Shown in pieces: positions 8,953 through 17,652 of a DNA stretch of 64,000 nucleotides (positions are counted from its first letter, which is position 1; every line of letters starts with the position of its first letter). The position numbers and the translations under genes are program-made. The notes beneath the pieces are model-generated. The model was not told the DNA's origin. It did not search any database and saw only the letters and a list, made by a program, of their open reading frames with translations. Origin of the DNA: Candidatus Sulfotelmatobacter sp. (GTDB lineage Bacteria; Acidobacteriota; Terriglobia; Terriglobales; Acidobacteriaceae); contig JADGNQ010000008.1 in assembly GCA_017883385.1 (NCBI GenBank), forward strand, positions 20,616 to 84,615. Direction: 5' to 3'.

Positions 8953-10101
8953 TCACTCCGCCATCTTCGCCACGTGCACATCGAACCCGGTCTTCGGCAG
9001 CAATGAAGTCAACGCAAACGCCTTGAACCCATCGCCATTGATCTCCGTGTGGCGATAAATCCCGGGTTCGCTCTCGATCGTTTCCCGGCGTCCTTCCATG
9101 TTCTCCAGGAATGCCTGGGCGCGGCCCACGCCCACCTCCACGTCTTTTGCGCGCGTGACTACCGCTTCCGACGCATACGAGCGCACCAGCTTGGGCCAGT
9201 ATTTTTCCAGCAGATCGGTGCTGGCAAAAATATCGGCCCAGATGATGCGCCCGTTCACCGCCACCACCACACCGACTGCGTTGCGATCGTGCAGCTGCCG
9301 GATCAGGCTCTGATAGTTCTGTTCAATCGGCCTGGCCACCGCGTCCACCTGTTTCTTGACCTCTTCGTTCTCATTTACCTTGGCGTACGAGGATGTCCTC
9401 GCAAGCTCCGTGGCCACCTCGGGAGCTGCGGCCGCTACCTCGACCGTCTCCAGCGCCTGCTGCTGCTTGCGTACCTCCGCCCAAACCTGGCTCTGATCCT
9501 TATCGCCCATGGCCTTGGCGCGCACCGACGGCTGCACCATCATCGCCATCGGGGCGTTCGCCTTTGCACCGCCGACGGCGCCGCCATACATCGACTCAGA
9601 CGCCCCAAAATGCTCGCTGGTCGCTACCCACCGCCCAGGCTCAACGCAAAACACGCTCAGGTCCACGGGATCGCTTTCCGCCGGAACGATGCGGTCTTTC
9701 CCAATCACGCGATCCTGCTTGCCGCCGCTGACGATTTCCCCGGCCAGCAGCAGCAACGGCCGTCTGGAGTTGTTGACCAACACCAACCGGTTCACTTGCG
9801 CCCCATCATGCCGCACTTCTGGCACCTGGTGCCGCCGGATCAGCCCCCGCACATTGCCCGCCTCGGTCACGACCACGTCTCCGGAGCGCAGCCCCTCGTC
9901 CAGCGTCAAAAACTCGCCAGTCGGATAGCTTTTTGCTGCCACCACGGGAAACACGGTTAGGTTCCCATGCCGGATCGGATCCAGCACCTTGTATCCCGGC
10001 GCCGGAGTCACTTCTCCCGCCCGCGCCTGCCGCTGGTTCACCAGCACCAGCCCGGCCACCATTACCAGCACCGCCAAAGCCAAGAAGATCTTCGAATTCA
10101 T
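8953..10101 (-). CDS. Exported ARPP-1-like domain protein
   Basis: 382 residues. ATG 10101 follows GGGGGAGGAG and starts a signal or anchor helix (KIFLALAVLVMVAGLVLV). The rest resembles the ARPP-1 family: GNLTVFPVV, FLTLDEGLRSGDVVVTEAG, LVLVNNSRRPLLLLAGEIVSGGKQ (a glycine-rich turn characteristic of the family), then AVGVVVAVNGRIIWADIF. A central stretch (about 190-255) is alanine/glutamate-rich and probably a linker or coil. Biochemical function is unknown for the family; an extracytoplasmic location is inferred from the N-terminus. It is monocistronic by context. Confidence 0.75.
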   Translation of the reverse strand: MNSKIFLALAVLVMVAGLVLVNQRQARAGEVTPAPGYKVLDPIRHGNLTVFPVVAAKSYPTGEFLTLDEGLRSGDVVVTEAGNVRGLIRRHQVPEVRHDGAQVNRLVLVNNSRRPLLLLAGEIVSGGKQDRVIGKDRIVPAESDPVDLSVFCVEPGRWVATSEHFGASESMYGGAVGGAKANAPMAMMVQPSVRAKAMGDKDQSQVWAEVRKQQQALETVEVAAAAPEVATELARTSSYAKVNENEEVKKQVDAVARPIEQNYQSLIRQLHDRNAVGVVVAVNGRIIWADIFASTDLLEKYWPKLVRSYASEAVVTRAKDVEVGVGRAQAFLENMEGRRETIESEPGIYRHTEINGDGFKAFALTSLLPKTGFDVHVAKMAE

Positions 10102-10408
10102 GATGCTCCTCCCCCGGCACGTACGTATGCGTTGAGGACCAGCGCGCCCTCGCTCCCAGGTAGCACCGGGTGCCCATGTTTCGTTCGTCGCGGAACATGG
10201 CGGACCCGTCGGGGCGCGCTGTCCATCTCGCTTCGTTGGAAGAACGAATATCCCCGCCCCGCTTGCGCCCAAAATTCACGCGCTGCGTGTCTAATAAATT
10301 GGTAGCATCGAGAACAGCGCCTGTGGCTGGCTAGCGCGCCAACAGGGACGCGACGTACGGCACAGTTCAGGTGTCTCGGGATTACCCTTGAAGATCCCGC
10401 GCCCGCAC

Positions 10409-11326
10409 ATGAGCATCACAAAACCAAGCTTCGCCGTGCAGTCCATCGTCAACGACCTGCTGGCGGAGCTGCATGCCAAGGGCGGATGCGAACAGATCGG
10501 CCTCACCCGCGAATCCTTCGCCACGATCCTCTGCGAGATCGGCACGAAACACGGCGCCACTTCCGAGACCGAAATCCGTACCTTTCTCCTGAGCCTTCGG
10601 ATCGACGAACTTGCCCTCGCCCGTGCCTGCGCCGCCGGCAACAATTCCGCCTGGGAGATTTTTCTTACGCGTTACCGCGAGAAACTCTACCTGTCCGCGC
10701 TTCGCATCGCCCGCGAAGACTCCGCCGCGCGCGAACTGGCCGATACGCTTTACGCCGATCTTTACGGCACCAATACGCGCGATGGCCAGCGCGTCTCAAA
10801 ACTTGCTTCGTACACGGGCCGTGGCTCGCTGGAAGGCTGGTTGCGCACCGTCCTCGCGCAGGAATACGTCAATCGCTACCGCCGCACGAAGCGCCTGGTG
10901 AGTCTCGACGAGGAATCCGAAGAGGGCGTCCAATTCCGGGCTCCGGAGCCCGAGCCGCTTCCGTCCGCCGACACGCGTCTGGCGCAGGCCACCGACGAAG
11001 CCCTCGCTCTTCTCTCCGCGGAAGAGCGCGTGGTGCTGAGCGCCTATTATCTCGATGGCCGCACTCTTGCCGAGATTGCCCGCATGCTGGGCGTGCACGA
11101 GTCCACCATCAGCCGCAAGATAGACAAGCTGGCCAAGTCTTTGCGCAAGCAGATCGTTGCAGACCTGGCGCGCCGCGGCATGTCGCGCCGCCAGGCCGAG
11201 GAAGCTCTGGAAGTCGATGTACGTGACCTGCAGTTAGATATTCGCCGCAGCCTGGCGCAAGAATCGTCGACGCCAGCGTTCTCTGAGAAGGGAGCAGAAG
11301 CACGGGTAAGAGAAGGTCCGGGATAA
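10409..11326 (+). CDS. ECF-like RNA polymerase sigma factor
   Basis: 305 residues. A sigma region 2-like helix (SAWEIFLTRYREKLYLSALR, about residue 85) is followed by EGWLRTVLAQEYVNRYRR, and a clear region 4 helix-turn-helix lies at about 205-255 (LSAEERVVLSAYYLDG, LAEIARMLGVHESTISRKI). It is longer than a typical 180-200 residue ECF factor because of an N-terminal extension of about 75 residues and a 45-residue tail. ATG 10409 is preferred to TTG 10388; neither has a good ribosome site. The next gene, 75 bases downstream, is a membrane protein with an anti-sigma zinc-finger motif, so the pair is a probable sigma/anti-sigma unit. Confidence 0.8.
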   Translation: MSITKPSFAVQSIVNDLLAELHAKGGCEQIGLTRESFATILCEIGTKHGATSETEIRTFLLSLRIDELALARACAAGNNSAWEIFLTRYREKLYLSALRIAREDSAARELADTLYADLYGTNTRDGQRVSKLASYTGRGSLEGWLRTVLAQEYVNRYRRTKRLVSLDEESEEGVQFRAPEPEPLPSADTRLAQATDEALALLSAEERVVLSAYYLDGRTLAEIARMLGVHESTISRKIDKLAKSLRKQIVADLARRGMSRRQAEEALEVDVRDLQLDIRRSLAQESSTPAFSEKGAEARVREGPG

Positions 11327-11401
11327 CGAGTAGCAGTGAGGAAACCTGCGCCTCAGGCATAGCAAAGTAAAGGAGCCAAACCGAACGAGCTCGAAGCTGA
11401 A

Positions 11402-13213
11402 ATGCAAAACGTCCCCAAAATCGTACGCGAGCGCCTGAAGGCCGCAGCCCTTGCCGTCAATCATCCAGACGCGGACCTGCTGAGCGCTTTCGCCGAGCGT
11501 TCGCTGCCTGACCGGGAACGAACGGTCGTGCTCGAGCACCTGGCGGGCTGCGGCGACTGCCGCGATATTGTGGCTTTGGCTTTACCCGCGACCGAGCCAG
11601 TGCAGGCGGCCGTCACGGCGTCTCCCAGCAGATGGCTGACTTGGCCCGTGCTTCGTTGGGGATTTGTCGCCGCTGGCGTCGTCGCCATCGCGTCACTGGG
11701 GCTCCTGCAACTTCAGCGGCGTTCCCAGCTGGCAGCTACGCACTTAAAGCAGTCTGCACCAGTCGAGATTGCCGCGAATGAGCCCAAGAAGGAAGTGGAT
11801 CGGTTTGTTGCTGCGCACGCTGACAAGGAGGAGAAACTCCAATCTCCCTCAACCCCGGCCTTCGCCGATTCTGTCGATAGCACAAACGCGGTTGCTAACG
11901 AAAAGAAGAGTCCGGCTCGCGCAGAGGCATCTCCGGCGCGGGTGCTAGCGCCCCAAGCCGGCGGCGGCGTTGGCAGTAGTCGCGGTGCGACTCTGGGCGG
12001 CACGCTCCCGCATGGTCCCTTGGGAGCGAATCAGTGGCAGCAACAGAACGCGGCGCAGAATCAGGCGCCCGCATCCGCGCCATCTTCGGCGCTCGCGAAA
12101 CAGGATCACGCGAACGACATGTCCGTGAACGGGAGGATTCCCGCGACCAGCCAGACGGTGCAGGCGTCGGGTGCGTCGCCCGCGGTCGCGACGGAAGATG
12201 CCAGTTTGGACGCGCGTCAGGCCCCGCCACCGGCCCGGCCTGCCGGTGAAAATTCCACGTACTCGGTTGGCAAGGCCAAGGCGCCGGTGCCGCTGGCCTC
12301 TCGCGCAGAAGCAATAACTAACAACCAACCTCGTCAGGACCAGGCGGCCCTCAGGCTGACAGCGCAGGCCCCTCCGGGGCAGATCGGCGGTTATGTTGTC
12401 GATCCCACAGGAGCCGTGGTGTCGAACGCGCGGATTACGATCACTCCCTCCAAGACCGGAGAGACCGCTACCGCCGTGACCAATTCTCAAGGCACTTGGC
12501 TCATTGCCGGCCTTCCCACGGGAAACTACAAAGCGCTGGCGGAAGCGCCAGGTTTCAAGACCAGCGTCCTCGACTTTAACTACGATGCTAATCAGCCCTC
12601 AACATACAGTTTCACACTGAGCCCCGGCAGCGCCTCAGAAATGGTCGAGGTTTCGTCTGCAAATGCGCAGGTTCAGACGGAGGCCAGGAGTATCGGAGGC
12701 TTGATTGCCAACCCCGAGGTGAGCCAGACCCCAGTCAACGGTCGCAACTTCACGCCGTTGGCTGTCCTCTCGCCCGCTCTGCTGCCTCGCTGGACCATCA
12801 GCTCCGCAGGCAGTTTGCAGCGGTCCTTCGACCAAGGCAACACCTGGCACGATGTCGATGTGAACGCAAACTCCGCGTCCCTTGCCAGTTCCGAAGTCGT
12901 TGCTAAGGAGTCCCGGGCAAGACAGAAAGACGCGGACAAGAAAGTCCTCAAGAAGCAAGTTGGTGGTCTAACGTTCCGGGCTGTCGCCGCGACGGGTCCA
13001 GACGTGTGGGCGGGCGGTTCCGGCGGAGCGCTCTATCATTCCCTCGACGCCGGCAGCCACTGGACGCGCGTTGCACCCTCTTCGGCGGGTGCGATTCTCA
13101 CGGGTGACATCATTGCCGTGGAATTCTCCGATCCCCAGCACGGAAAAATCACAACCTCGACCCCGGAAGTGTGGACCACCGGCGACGACGGCCAAACCTG
13201 GCAGAAACAATAA
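11402..13213 (+). CDS. Transmembrane anti-sigma-like protein with carboxypeptidase-regulatory and Ycf48-like domains
   Basis: 603 residues. The cytoplasmic N-terminus has an H-x3-C-x2-C motif (EHLAGCGDC, about residues 48-55) typical of zinc-finger anti-sigma domains. One membrane helix follows (about 79-100). A long Ala/Pro/Gln-rich linker runs to about 315. Next comes a carboxypeptidase regulatory-like domain (GGYVVDPTGAVVSNARITI to YKALAEAPGFKTSVLDF). A segment resembling the start of acidobacterial TonB-dependent receptors follows (VEVSSANAQVQTEARSIGG, then PVNGRNFTPL). The C-terminus is Ycf48/BNR-like (SFDQGNTWHDVDV, LYHSLDAGSHWTRV, TTGDDGQTWQKQ). It likely sequesters the sigma factor encoded just upstream and senses something outside. 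Confidence 0.75.
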   Translation: MQNVPKIVRERLKAAALAVNHPDADLLSAFAERSLPDRERTVVLEHLAGCGDCRDIVALALPATEPVQAAVTASPSRWLTWPVLRWGFVAAGVVAIASLGLLQLQRRSQLAATHLKQSAPVEIAANEPKKEVDRFVAAHADKEEKLQSPSTPAFADSVDSTNAVANEKKSPARAEASPARVLAPQAGGGVGSSRGATLGGTLPHGPLGANQWQQQNAAQNQAPASAPSSALAKQDHANDMSVNGRIPATSQTVQASGASPAVATEDASLDARQAPPPARPAGENSTYSVGKAKAPVPLASRAEAITNNQPRQDQAALRLTAQAPPGQIGGYVVDPTGAVVSNARITITPSKTGETATAVTNSQGTWLIAGLPTGNYKALAEAPGFKTSVLDFNYDANQPSTYSFTLSPGSASEMVEVSSANAQVQTEARSIGGLIANPEVSQTPVNGRNFTPLAVLSPALLPRWTISSAGSLQRSFDQGNTWHDVDVNANSASLASSEVVAKESRARQKDADKKVLKKQVGGLTFRAVAATGPDVWAGGSGGALYHSLDAGSHWTRVAPSSAGAILTGDIIAVEFSDPQHGKITTSTPEVWTTGDDGQTWQKQ

Positions 13214-13283
13214 CCGATTGCAACGTTGTTCCTTCCGTTAGTTCCGGACTTAGCTTTCCGCTAATCGCGTTACCAAAGTGACG

Positions 13284-13312
13284 TTTACACAAAATGAAGG
13301 GAATTCTAATAT
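13284..13312 (+). promoter_or_regulatory. Sigma-70-type promoter
   Basis: TTTACA at 13284-13289 and TAATAT at 13307-13312 are separated by exactly 17 bases. It reads away from the anti-sigma gene into a short gene-free stretch that ends in a strong terminator, so it probably drives a small RNA. Confidence 0.6.
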
Positions 13313-13318
13313 CCATTT

Positions 13319-13388
13319 CGTGGTTTGGCAGTTCTGGGGGAGGGCTGCCGAGGCGTCCTAGACTGAAAAGTCGAGGACGCTTTTTCTT
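13319..13388 (+). ncRNA. Candidate small RNA between the anti-sigma gene and fur
   Basis: The start is inferred 7 bases after the TAATAT box; the end is the T-run of the terminator. The roughly 70-base transcript would contain a first hairpin, GGCAG (13327-13331) with CTGCC (13345-13349), presenting a G-rich loop that includes GGGGGAGGG. The terminator hairpin follows it. No open reading frame with a ribosome site is present. The G-rich loop could contact C-rich targets, but none was searched for. Alternatively the terminator serves the anti-sigma gene, which ends 140 bases upstream. Confidence 0.45.
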
Positions 13389-13390
13389 TT
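13353..13390 (+). terminator. Intrinsic terminator
   Basis: The outer stem GCGTCCT (13353-13359) pairs with AGGACGC (13374-13380). The inner stem GACT/AGTC closes a GAAA loop. TTTTTCTTTTT follows directly. It is oriented to stop + strand transcription before the opposing fur gene. Confidence 0.8.
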
Positions 13391-13413
13391 TCTCCGCGCA
13401 CGCGAAGATGCGT

Positions 13414-13866
13414 CTACTGCGGTCCGCGGCAAGTCGCGCAGTATCCGCCAATTTCCAGCCGTGAGATCAGGACCCGGAAGCGGCAGTCTTTTTCTACTTG
13501 CTGCTTGAGCCTTTCAAAACCGTCGCTCACAAACTCCGTGATCTTGCCGCAGCGCAGGCACGCCATGTGGATGTGGTCGCGCCCCAATTTGCGCTCGTAG
13601 TAATGTCCCTCGCCGTTGATGTGCATCAGGTCAAGTTCATCGATCAAGCCGTGCCGCTTCAGCAGTCGCAAGGTGCGGTAGACCGTGCTGCGGTCGACGC
13701 TGGCATCCAGTCTCTGCGCCTTGCGCAAAAGCTGGGCGGCATCGAGATGCTTGGTGGCCGTCTCCATCACGCGCAAGATGGCGCGGCGCTGCTGCGTCAT
13801 GCGGATTCCGCGCTCGGCGAAGTGCGCCTGCAGTCTTCCCGGTACTTCCGTCTGCGGAAGCGGCAT
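13414..13866 (-). CDS. fur: Fur-family metal-responsive repressor
   Basis: 150 residues. The winged-helix DNA-binding half contains MTQQRRAILRVME and the recognition helix region VDRSTVYRTLRLLKRHGLID. The C-terminal dimer/metal half has the HIHMACLRCGK segment (histidines plus a CxxC) and a second pair, CATCRG, together forming the usual structural zinc site. It could be Fur, Zur or PerR; the sequence alone does not separate these. It is transcribed divergently from the membrane-protein/cytochrome pair at 14033. It starts at ATG 13866 (MPLPQTEVPG). Confidence 0.85.
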   Translation of the reverse strand: MPLPQTEVPGRLQAHFAERGIRMTQQRRAILRVMETATKHLDAAQLLRKAQRLDASVDRSTVYRTLRLLKRHGLIDELDLMHINGEGHYYERKLGRDHIHMACLRCGKITEFVSDGFERLKQQVEKDCRFRVLISRLEIGGYCATCRGPQ

Positions 13867-14032
13867 TCGTAATCCTCGGTAGTCGCAACTGGTCGCAACC
13901 GGCGTGCGACGAATTCTTCCGCCGGAGCTTGACGGTTCAGCCCGTGCTCCAGCAGTATCGTGAGTGTATCCCAGATGCGACTAAGTTGCAACTAGGAAGC
14001 CTCGTAGTTCTGCCGAAAGGAATCGACTTCTC

Positions 14033-14995
14033 TTGACTTCCGCCAGCCCTCAACCCGAATCTTCTTCCTCGGACAGCGATCTGCCCTGGCCCTCGCGGGT
14101 CTCGTGGCCTCCCGTCCGGCGAGCGTTGTCCTTCGGCCTGCTCGCTCTTGCTCTGCTCTTTCTGGTTCGCACGGCCCAATCCCAGGAGAGTCCCTACATC
14201 GTGGCCTACGACCACTATCTGGAAGAGCCGGGCAGTCTCGAAGTTGAGTACTTCTCCACCTTCGGCACCCAGCGCGGCGGCAACGACTTCCACGCCTTCT
14301 GGGCCGAGTTCGAGTACGGCGCGACCGCCTGGTGGACCACCGAACTCTACCTCGATGGACAAACCACATTCAACGACAGCACCATTTTTACCGGCTTCCG
14401 CTGGGAGAACCGTTTCCGCCTTCTGCAACGCGAGCACTTCATCAATCCCGTGCTCTACATCGAGTACGAACAAACCAGCGGCGCCGACAAGATCCTGAAA
14501 GAAGTCGAGGGCCATGACGTCGAAGAAGACTACTCCGATCCCAACGCCCTGGCCCGTTACGATCACGATCACGAAATCGAAACCAAGCTGCTGCTGTCTA
14601 AGACTTTCAAAGGCTGGAACATCGCACAAAACACCATCGCCACCAAGAACGTCTCACCCGGCGAGCCCTGGGAGTTCGGTTACGCGATCGGCGCCAGCCG
14701 CCCCTTGGCGCTGAAGGCGTCCGCTAAACGCTGCAGTTTTTGCCGCGAGAATTTCATCGCCGGAATTGAAATGTATGGCGGCCTCGGCGACCGCCACAGT
14801 TTCGGTTTGCACGATACTTCTCACTATTTGGCGCCGGTCATTGCCTGGTATCTGCCCTCGGATTGGACCTTGCGCCTGTCGCCTGGCTTCGGTCTCAATG
14901 ACAACAGCCACCGCTTTCTGCTGCGCTGGGGCGTCTCTCGCGAATTCTCCGGCTTCGGTTCCGCCATCAGCCGCCTGTTTGGAGGTCGCTCATGA
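14033..14995 (+). CDS. Exported beta-rich outer-membrane-like protein upstream of cytochrome c
   Basis: 320 residues from a TTG start that follows AAAGGAATC at a rather long spacing. After a 30-residue polar N-terminus there is a hydrophobic helix (LSFGLLALALLFLVRTAQS) that looks like a signal peptide. The mature part alternates short aromatic beta-strands (LEVEYFSTFGTQRGGNDFHAFWAEFEY split across 14230-14320, WTLRLSPGFGLND), suggesting a beta-barrel. No named family was recognised. Its stop overlaps the cytochrome c start by four bases (ATGA), so the two are translationally coupled and probably act together, for instance in electron transfer at the cell surface. Confidence 0.65.
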   Translation: MTSASPQPESSSSDSDLPWPSRVSWPPVRRALSFGLLALALLFLVRTAQSQESPYIVAYDHYLEEPGSLEVEYFSTFGTQRGGNDFHAFWAEFEYGATAWWTTELYLDGQTTFNDSTIFTGFRWENRFRLLQREHFINPVLYIEYEQTSGADKILKEVEGHDVEEDYSDPNALARYDHDHEIETKLLLSKTFKGWNIAQNTIATKNVSPGEPWEFGYAIGASRPLALKASAKRCSFCRENFIAGIEMYGGLGDRHSFGLHDTSHYLAPVIAWYLPSDWTLRLSPGFGLNDNSHRFLLRWGVSREFSGFGSAISRLFGGRS

Positions 14996-15432
14996 CTCTG
15001 CGATGTTCTGCCATCGTTCTCGTTCTGACCCTCGCCATGGCCACCGCACAGACGAACTCCGCCAGCAAAGACAACTCCATCTACGGGGAACTATCGAAAG
15101 CTCCTGCGAAGGCGGCTGCTCGTCGCAATCCCCTGGAAGCCGATCCCGAGGCCGTGGCCGCTGGCGGCAAGCTCTTCGCCCGGCATTGCGCCGAGTGCCA
15201 TGGAGACACGGCCGATGGTGGAAAGAAGGGCCCCAGCCTGCGCGCCGCCGAGGTGCAACAGGCCACTCCCGGCTCGCTCTTCTGGCTGCTGACCAACGGC
15301 GTGGTGCGCCGCGGTATGCCCGTGTGGTCCAAGCTGCCGGAACCCCAGCGCTGGCAACTGGTTAGCTTCATCAAGTCCCTCACGCCTGCTTCCCAGTCCG
15401 ACCCTAACGTCGAGAAAGCACCTCATCCCTGA
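14992..15432 (+). CDS. Periplasmic c-type cytochrome
   Basis: 146 residues with an N-terminal signal peptide (AIVLVLTLAMATAQT). It has a single haem-binding CxxCH site, CAECH (about residue 67), within GGKLFARHCAECHGDTADGG. The distal methionine is likely in VRRGMPVW, and the C-terminal helix QRWQLVSFIKSL is standard for class I monohaem cytochromes. It should carry electrons in the periplasm. It is coupled to the preceding beta-rich gene by an ATGA overlap. Confidence 0.88.
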   Translation: MTLRCSAIVLVLTLAMATAQTNSASKDNSIYGELSKAPAKAAARRNPLEADPEAVAAGGKLFARHCAECHGDTADGGKKGPSLRAAEVQQATPGSLFWLLTNGVVRRGMPVWSKLPEPQRWQLVSFIKSLTPASQSDPNVEKAPHP

Positions 15433-15634
15433 CCACCCGCGTGGCCACCCGCCTGACCAGCGACGTCTTGCGACTTTCCCGGCTCCCCAAGCATCCAATG
15501 GCAGTGTTACGATAATGAGTTCGGCTCCCTTACGGGAAGCACTCATACAGATCGCCAAGGGCCCCGGTAACGCCGCTCGATGAGAACGTCGACCGTCGAC
15601 CGACAGCGCGACCTTCACAACGAGGAGAAACAAA

Positions 15635-15967
15635 ATGGCAGGTAACGGAATCGTCGAAGTCACCGATGCGAACTTCGACCAGGATGTTTTGAAATCGGAT
15701 CAGCCCGTTCTCGTAGATTTTTGGGCAACCTGGTGCGGCCCCTGCCGCGCTATCGCCCCCATCGTCGAAGAACTGGCCAAGGACTATCAGGGCAAGATCA
15801 AGGTTGGCAAGATGGATGTCGACTCCAACAGCGCCACCCCGATGCGCTACAAAGTCACCGGCATCCCTACGCTGCTGGTGTTCAAGGGCGGCCAGGTCGT
15901 CGAGCAACTCGTCGGCTACAAGCCGAAAGATGCCATTGCTCAAGCTCTGGATAAGCACATCGGCTGA
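15635..15967 (+). CDS. trxA: Thioredoxin
   Basis: 110 residues, standard thioredoxin length. The active site WCGPC lies in FWATWCGPCRAIAP at about residues 29-42. The cis-proline loop is TGIPTLLVFKGGQ, followed by the usual C-terminal helix. AACGAGGAG lies a few bases before ATG 15635. It is a cytosolic disulfide reductant and a probable electron donor to the methionine sulfoxide reductases encoded about 2 kb away. The gene stands alone, with its own terminator immediately downstream. Confidence 0.95.
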   Translation: MAGNGIVEVTDANFDQDVLKSDQPVLVDFWATWCGPCRAIAPIVEELAKDYQGKIKVGKMDVDSNSATPMRYKVTGIPTLLVFKGGQVVEQLVGYKPKDAIAQALDKHIG

Positions 15968-15991
15968 GCTTAGCGCCCAGCCTTGGTAAAA

Positions 15992-16021
15992 AAAACACCC
16001 GGGAGCAATCTCGGGCGTTTT
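15992..16021 (+). terminator. Intrinsic terminator after trxA
   Basis: AAAAC (15992-15996) pairs with GTTTT (16017-16021) and CCCGGGA pairs with TCTCGGG around a GCAA loop, with one A/C mismatch. The flanking A and T runs make it potentially bidirectional. It starts 24 bases after the trxA stop. Confidence 0.85.
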
Positions 16022-16078
16022 CATTTCCTGCATCTTTAACGCTTGAAATAGAATGCTCGGTCGTGCTGGTTTCCCTCC

Positions 16079-16969
16079 ATGCGCATCGGCAGAATTGCCG
16101 CAATCTTGTGCATTACTTATTTCACGGTTGTGGCTTGCGCGCAGACAATTGATCTCAAGCAGCGCTTCTTAGATCGTTATCAGGGCAGGATCCTGCTCCT
16201 CCGCGGGTTCTACTCGAGTGATCACCTGCTCTATGATTCTTCGGAGACTCTTACGGGTGCCGTAACCTCCGGCGACTGGACCCTAAATGGATTCGCGCAG
16301 CTGAACAGCATCCAGGTTACGGGCAATCTCCTGACGATCAGTGCCCGGCGGTTGGTTGTGATTGCAGCCAGTCAAGATGGCTTCGAGTTTCTTGCGAAGA
16401 CCACCAAGGGACGCATCAAGAAAGCGCCTCCCCTCGAAATCGAGATCAACCCAGGCACAGGCACTCTATCAGCCGAGCAGTTGGATGCGATTCTGTCGAG
16501 AGTCTTCCTCAATTCGCAAGACAGCTTGGTGGAACAGGTGCCCGACTACTGGAGGGAGTGCATTGCCGGATCGGCGAACTGCAGGTTTTCGCCTGAACTA
16601 TTGTCGATTCCGGGAGTTGCGTCTTCTCAGAGCAGTTCTCGGCTCGCGCCCAGCACGAGCCAGCAAAGCTCGAACGTACCGGTCGTTACCGACAGACACG
16701 GCGTCAAGCCTCCGAGACCGATTTCTACCCCAGCTCCTCCGTTCAACAAAGAAGCTCGAAAAGCAGGGATTCATGGTGTCGTAACGCTCGGTCTGATAGT
16801 GGACAACGCTGGCAATCCCACCAAGATCAGCATCCTGGGACCACTAGGTTGCGGCCTTGATGAAGATGCGGTTCGAACGCTTGAGACCTGGAGATTCGAG
16901 CCAGCTACGAAAGATGGCAATCCGGTGGCAGTGAAAATTAAAGTGGAAATGGATTTCCGGTCGTATTGA
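16079..16969 (+). CDS. Exported protein with TonB C-terminal domain
   Basis: 296 residues. A signal peptide (IAAILCITYFTVVACAQ) is followed by an uncharacterised region of about 170 residues containing strand-rich sequence. A Ser/Gln/Pro-rich linker then leads to a C-terminal TonB-like domain (about 205-296: FNKEARKAGIHGVVTLGLIV, GLDEDAVRTLETWRFEPA, VKIKVEMDF). There is no cytoplasmic ExbBD-contact helix of classical TonB, only the signal sequence. It is therefore more likely one of the acidobacterial exported TonB-domain proteins than an energy transducer. ATG 16079 is the first start after the trxA terminator. Confidence 0.7.
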   Translation: MRIGRIAAILCITYFTVVACAQTIDLKQRFLDRYQGRILLLRGFYSSDHLLYDSSETLTGAVTSGDWTLNGFAQLNSIQVTGNLLTISARRLVVIAASQDGFEFLAKTTKGRIKKAPPLEIEINPGTGTLSAEQLDAILSRVFLNSQDSLVEQVPDYWRECIAGSANCRFSPELLSIPGVASSQSSSRLAPSTSQQSSNVPVVTDRHGVKPPRPISTPAPPFNKEARKAGIHGVVTLGLIVDNAGNPTKISILGPLGCGLDEDAVRTLETWRFEPATKDGNPVAVKIKVEMDFRSY

Positions 16970-17002
16970 CGAACGGGCTCAGTTCGAGTTGAGAGCCCGC
17001 TG

Positions 17003-17623
17003 CTAGTACTTCCTCAGAACCCCAATCACCCGCCCCTGCACATCCACCGACGCCGCCGGCACGATGATCGGCTTCATGTTCACGTTCGAAGGCTGCAGGC
17101 GGATATTTTCCCCGTCACGGTAAAAGCGTTTCAGCGTCGCGTCGCTCTGATCCACCAGAGCGACCACAATGTCGCCGTTGTGCGCGGTGCGCGCTTTCTC
17201 CACCAGCACGTAGTCGCCGTTGAGGATGGCCTCATCCTGCATGGAATCGCCGCGCACCTCCAGCACAAACACTTCTTTCGAGCGCACAAAATCCGCCAGC
17301 GAAATCGTCTCGTTATTCTGTATCGCCTCGATCGGCTGCCCGGCCGCGATGCGCCCCACCAGCGGCAGTACCACCGAGGTGTTCACGCTCATGGCCTGCT
17401 TGAGCCTTCCCTTGGGTGGCAGCAGGTCGATCGAGCGACTGCGGTTGTAGTCGCGCGTCAGCAGCCCTTTCTTCTCCAGGTTCGTGACGTGCTTGTGTAC
17501 TGTCGCCAGAGAAGTGAGTTCCAACCCCTTGCCGATCTCTTCGAATGACGGAGAGTATTGGTGCTCCGCCACGAATCGCGAAATGAAGTCGTATACTTCC
17601 CGCTGCCTGCGTGTGATGGCCAT
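17003..17623 (-). CDS. lexA: LexA SOS repressor
   Basis: 206 residues. The N-terminal winged helix is MAITRRQREVYDFISRFVAE with YSPSFEEIGKGLELTSLATVHKHV. The C-terminal S24 self-cleavage domain has the catalytic serine in VRGDSMQDEAI and the lysine in DATLKRFYR. The cleavage site is probably the Ala-Gly of GRIAAGQPIEA. It represses DNA-repair genes until RecA filaments trigger self-cleavage. ATG 17623 matches the conserved N-terminus; the longer upstream frame is not expected to be translated. It is divergent from msrA, and a direct repeat sits just upstream of the start. Confidence 0.95.
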   Translation of the reverse strand: MAITRRQREVYDFISRFVAEHQYSPSFEEIGKGLELTSLATVHKHVTNLEKKGLLTRDYNRSRSIDLLPPKGRLKQAMSVNTSVVLPLVGRIAAGQPIEAIQNNETISLADFVRSKEVFVLEVRGDSMQDEAILNGDYVLVEKARTAHNGDIVVALVDQSDATLKRFYRDGENIRLQPSNVNMKPIIVPAASVDVQGRVIGVLRKY

Positions 17624-17635
17624 GCCGCCATTATT

Positions 17636-17652
17636 GGCGAACAGAAGGCGAA
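17636..17652 (-). promoter_or_regulatory. Possible LexA operator (direct repeat)
   Basis: Read on the gene strand, two TTCGCC hexamers are separated by five bases, 13 bases before the lexA start. The position suits autoregulation. The match to a known acidobacterial SOS box was not checked. Confidence 0.3.

Noticed and set aside
9049..9960. 303-codon plus-strand frame in the ARPP-1-like gene
   Set aside because: Antisense shadow; Arg/His-rich and no ribosome site.
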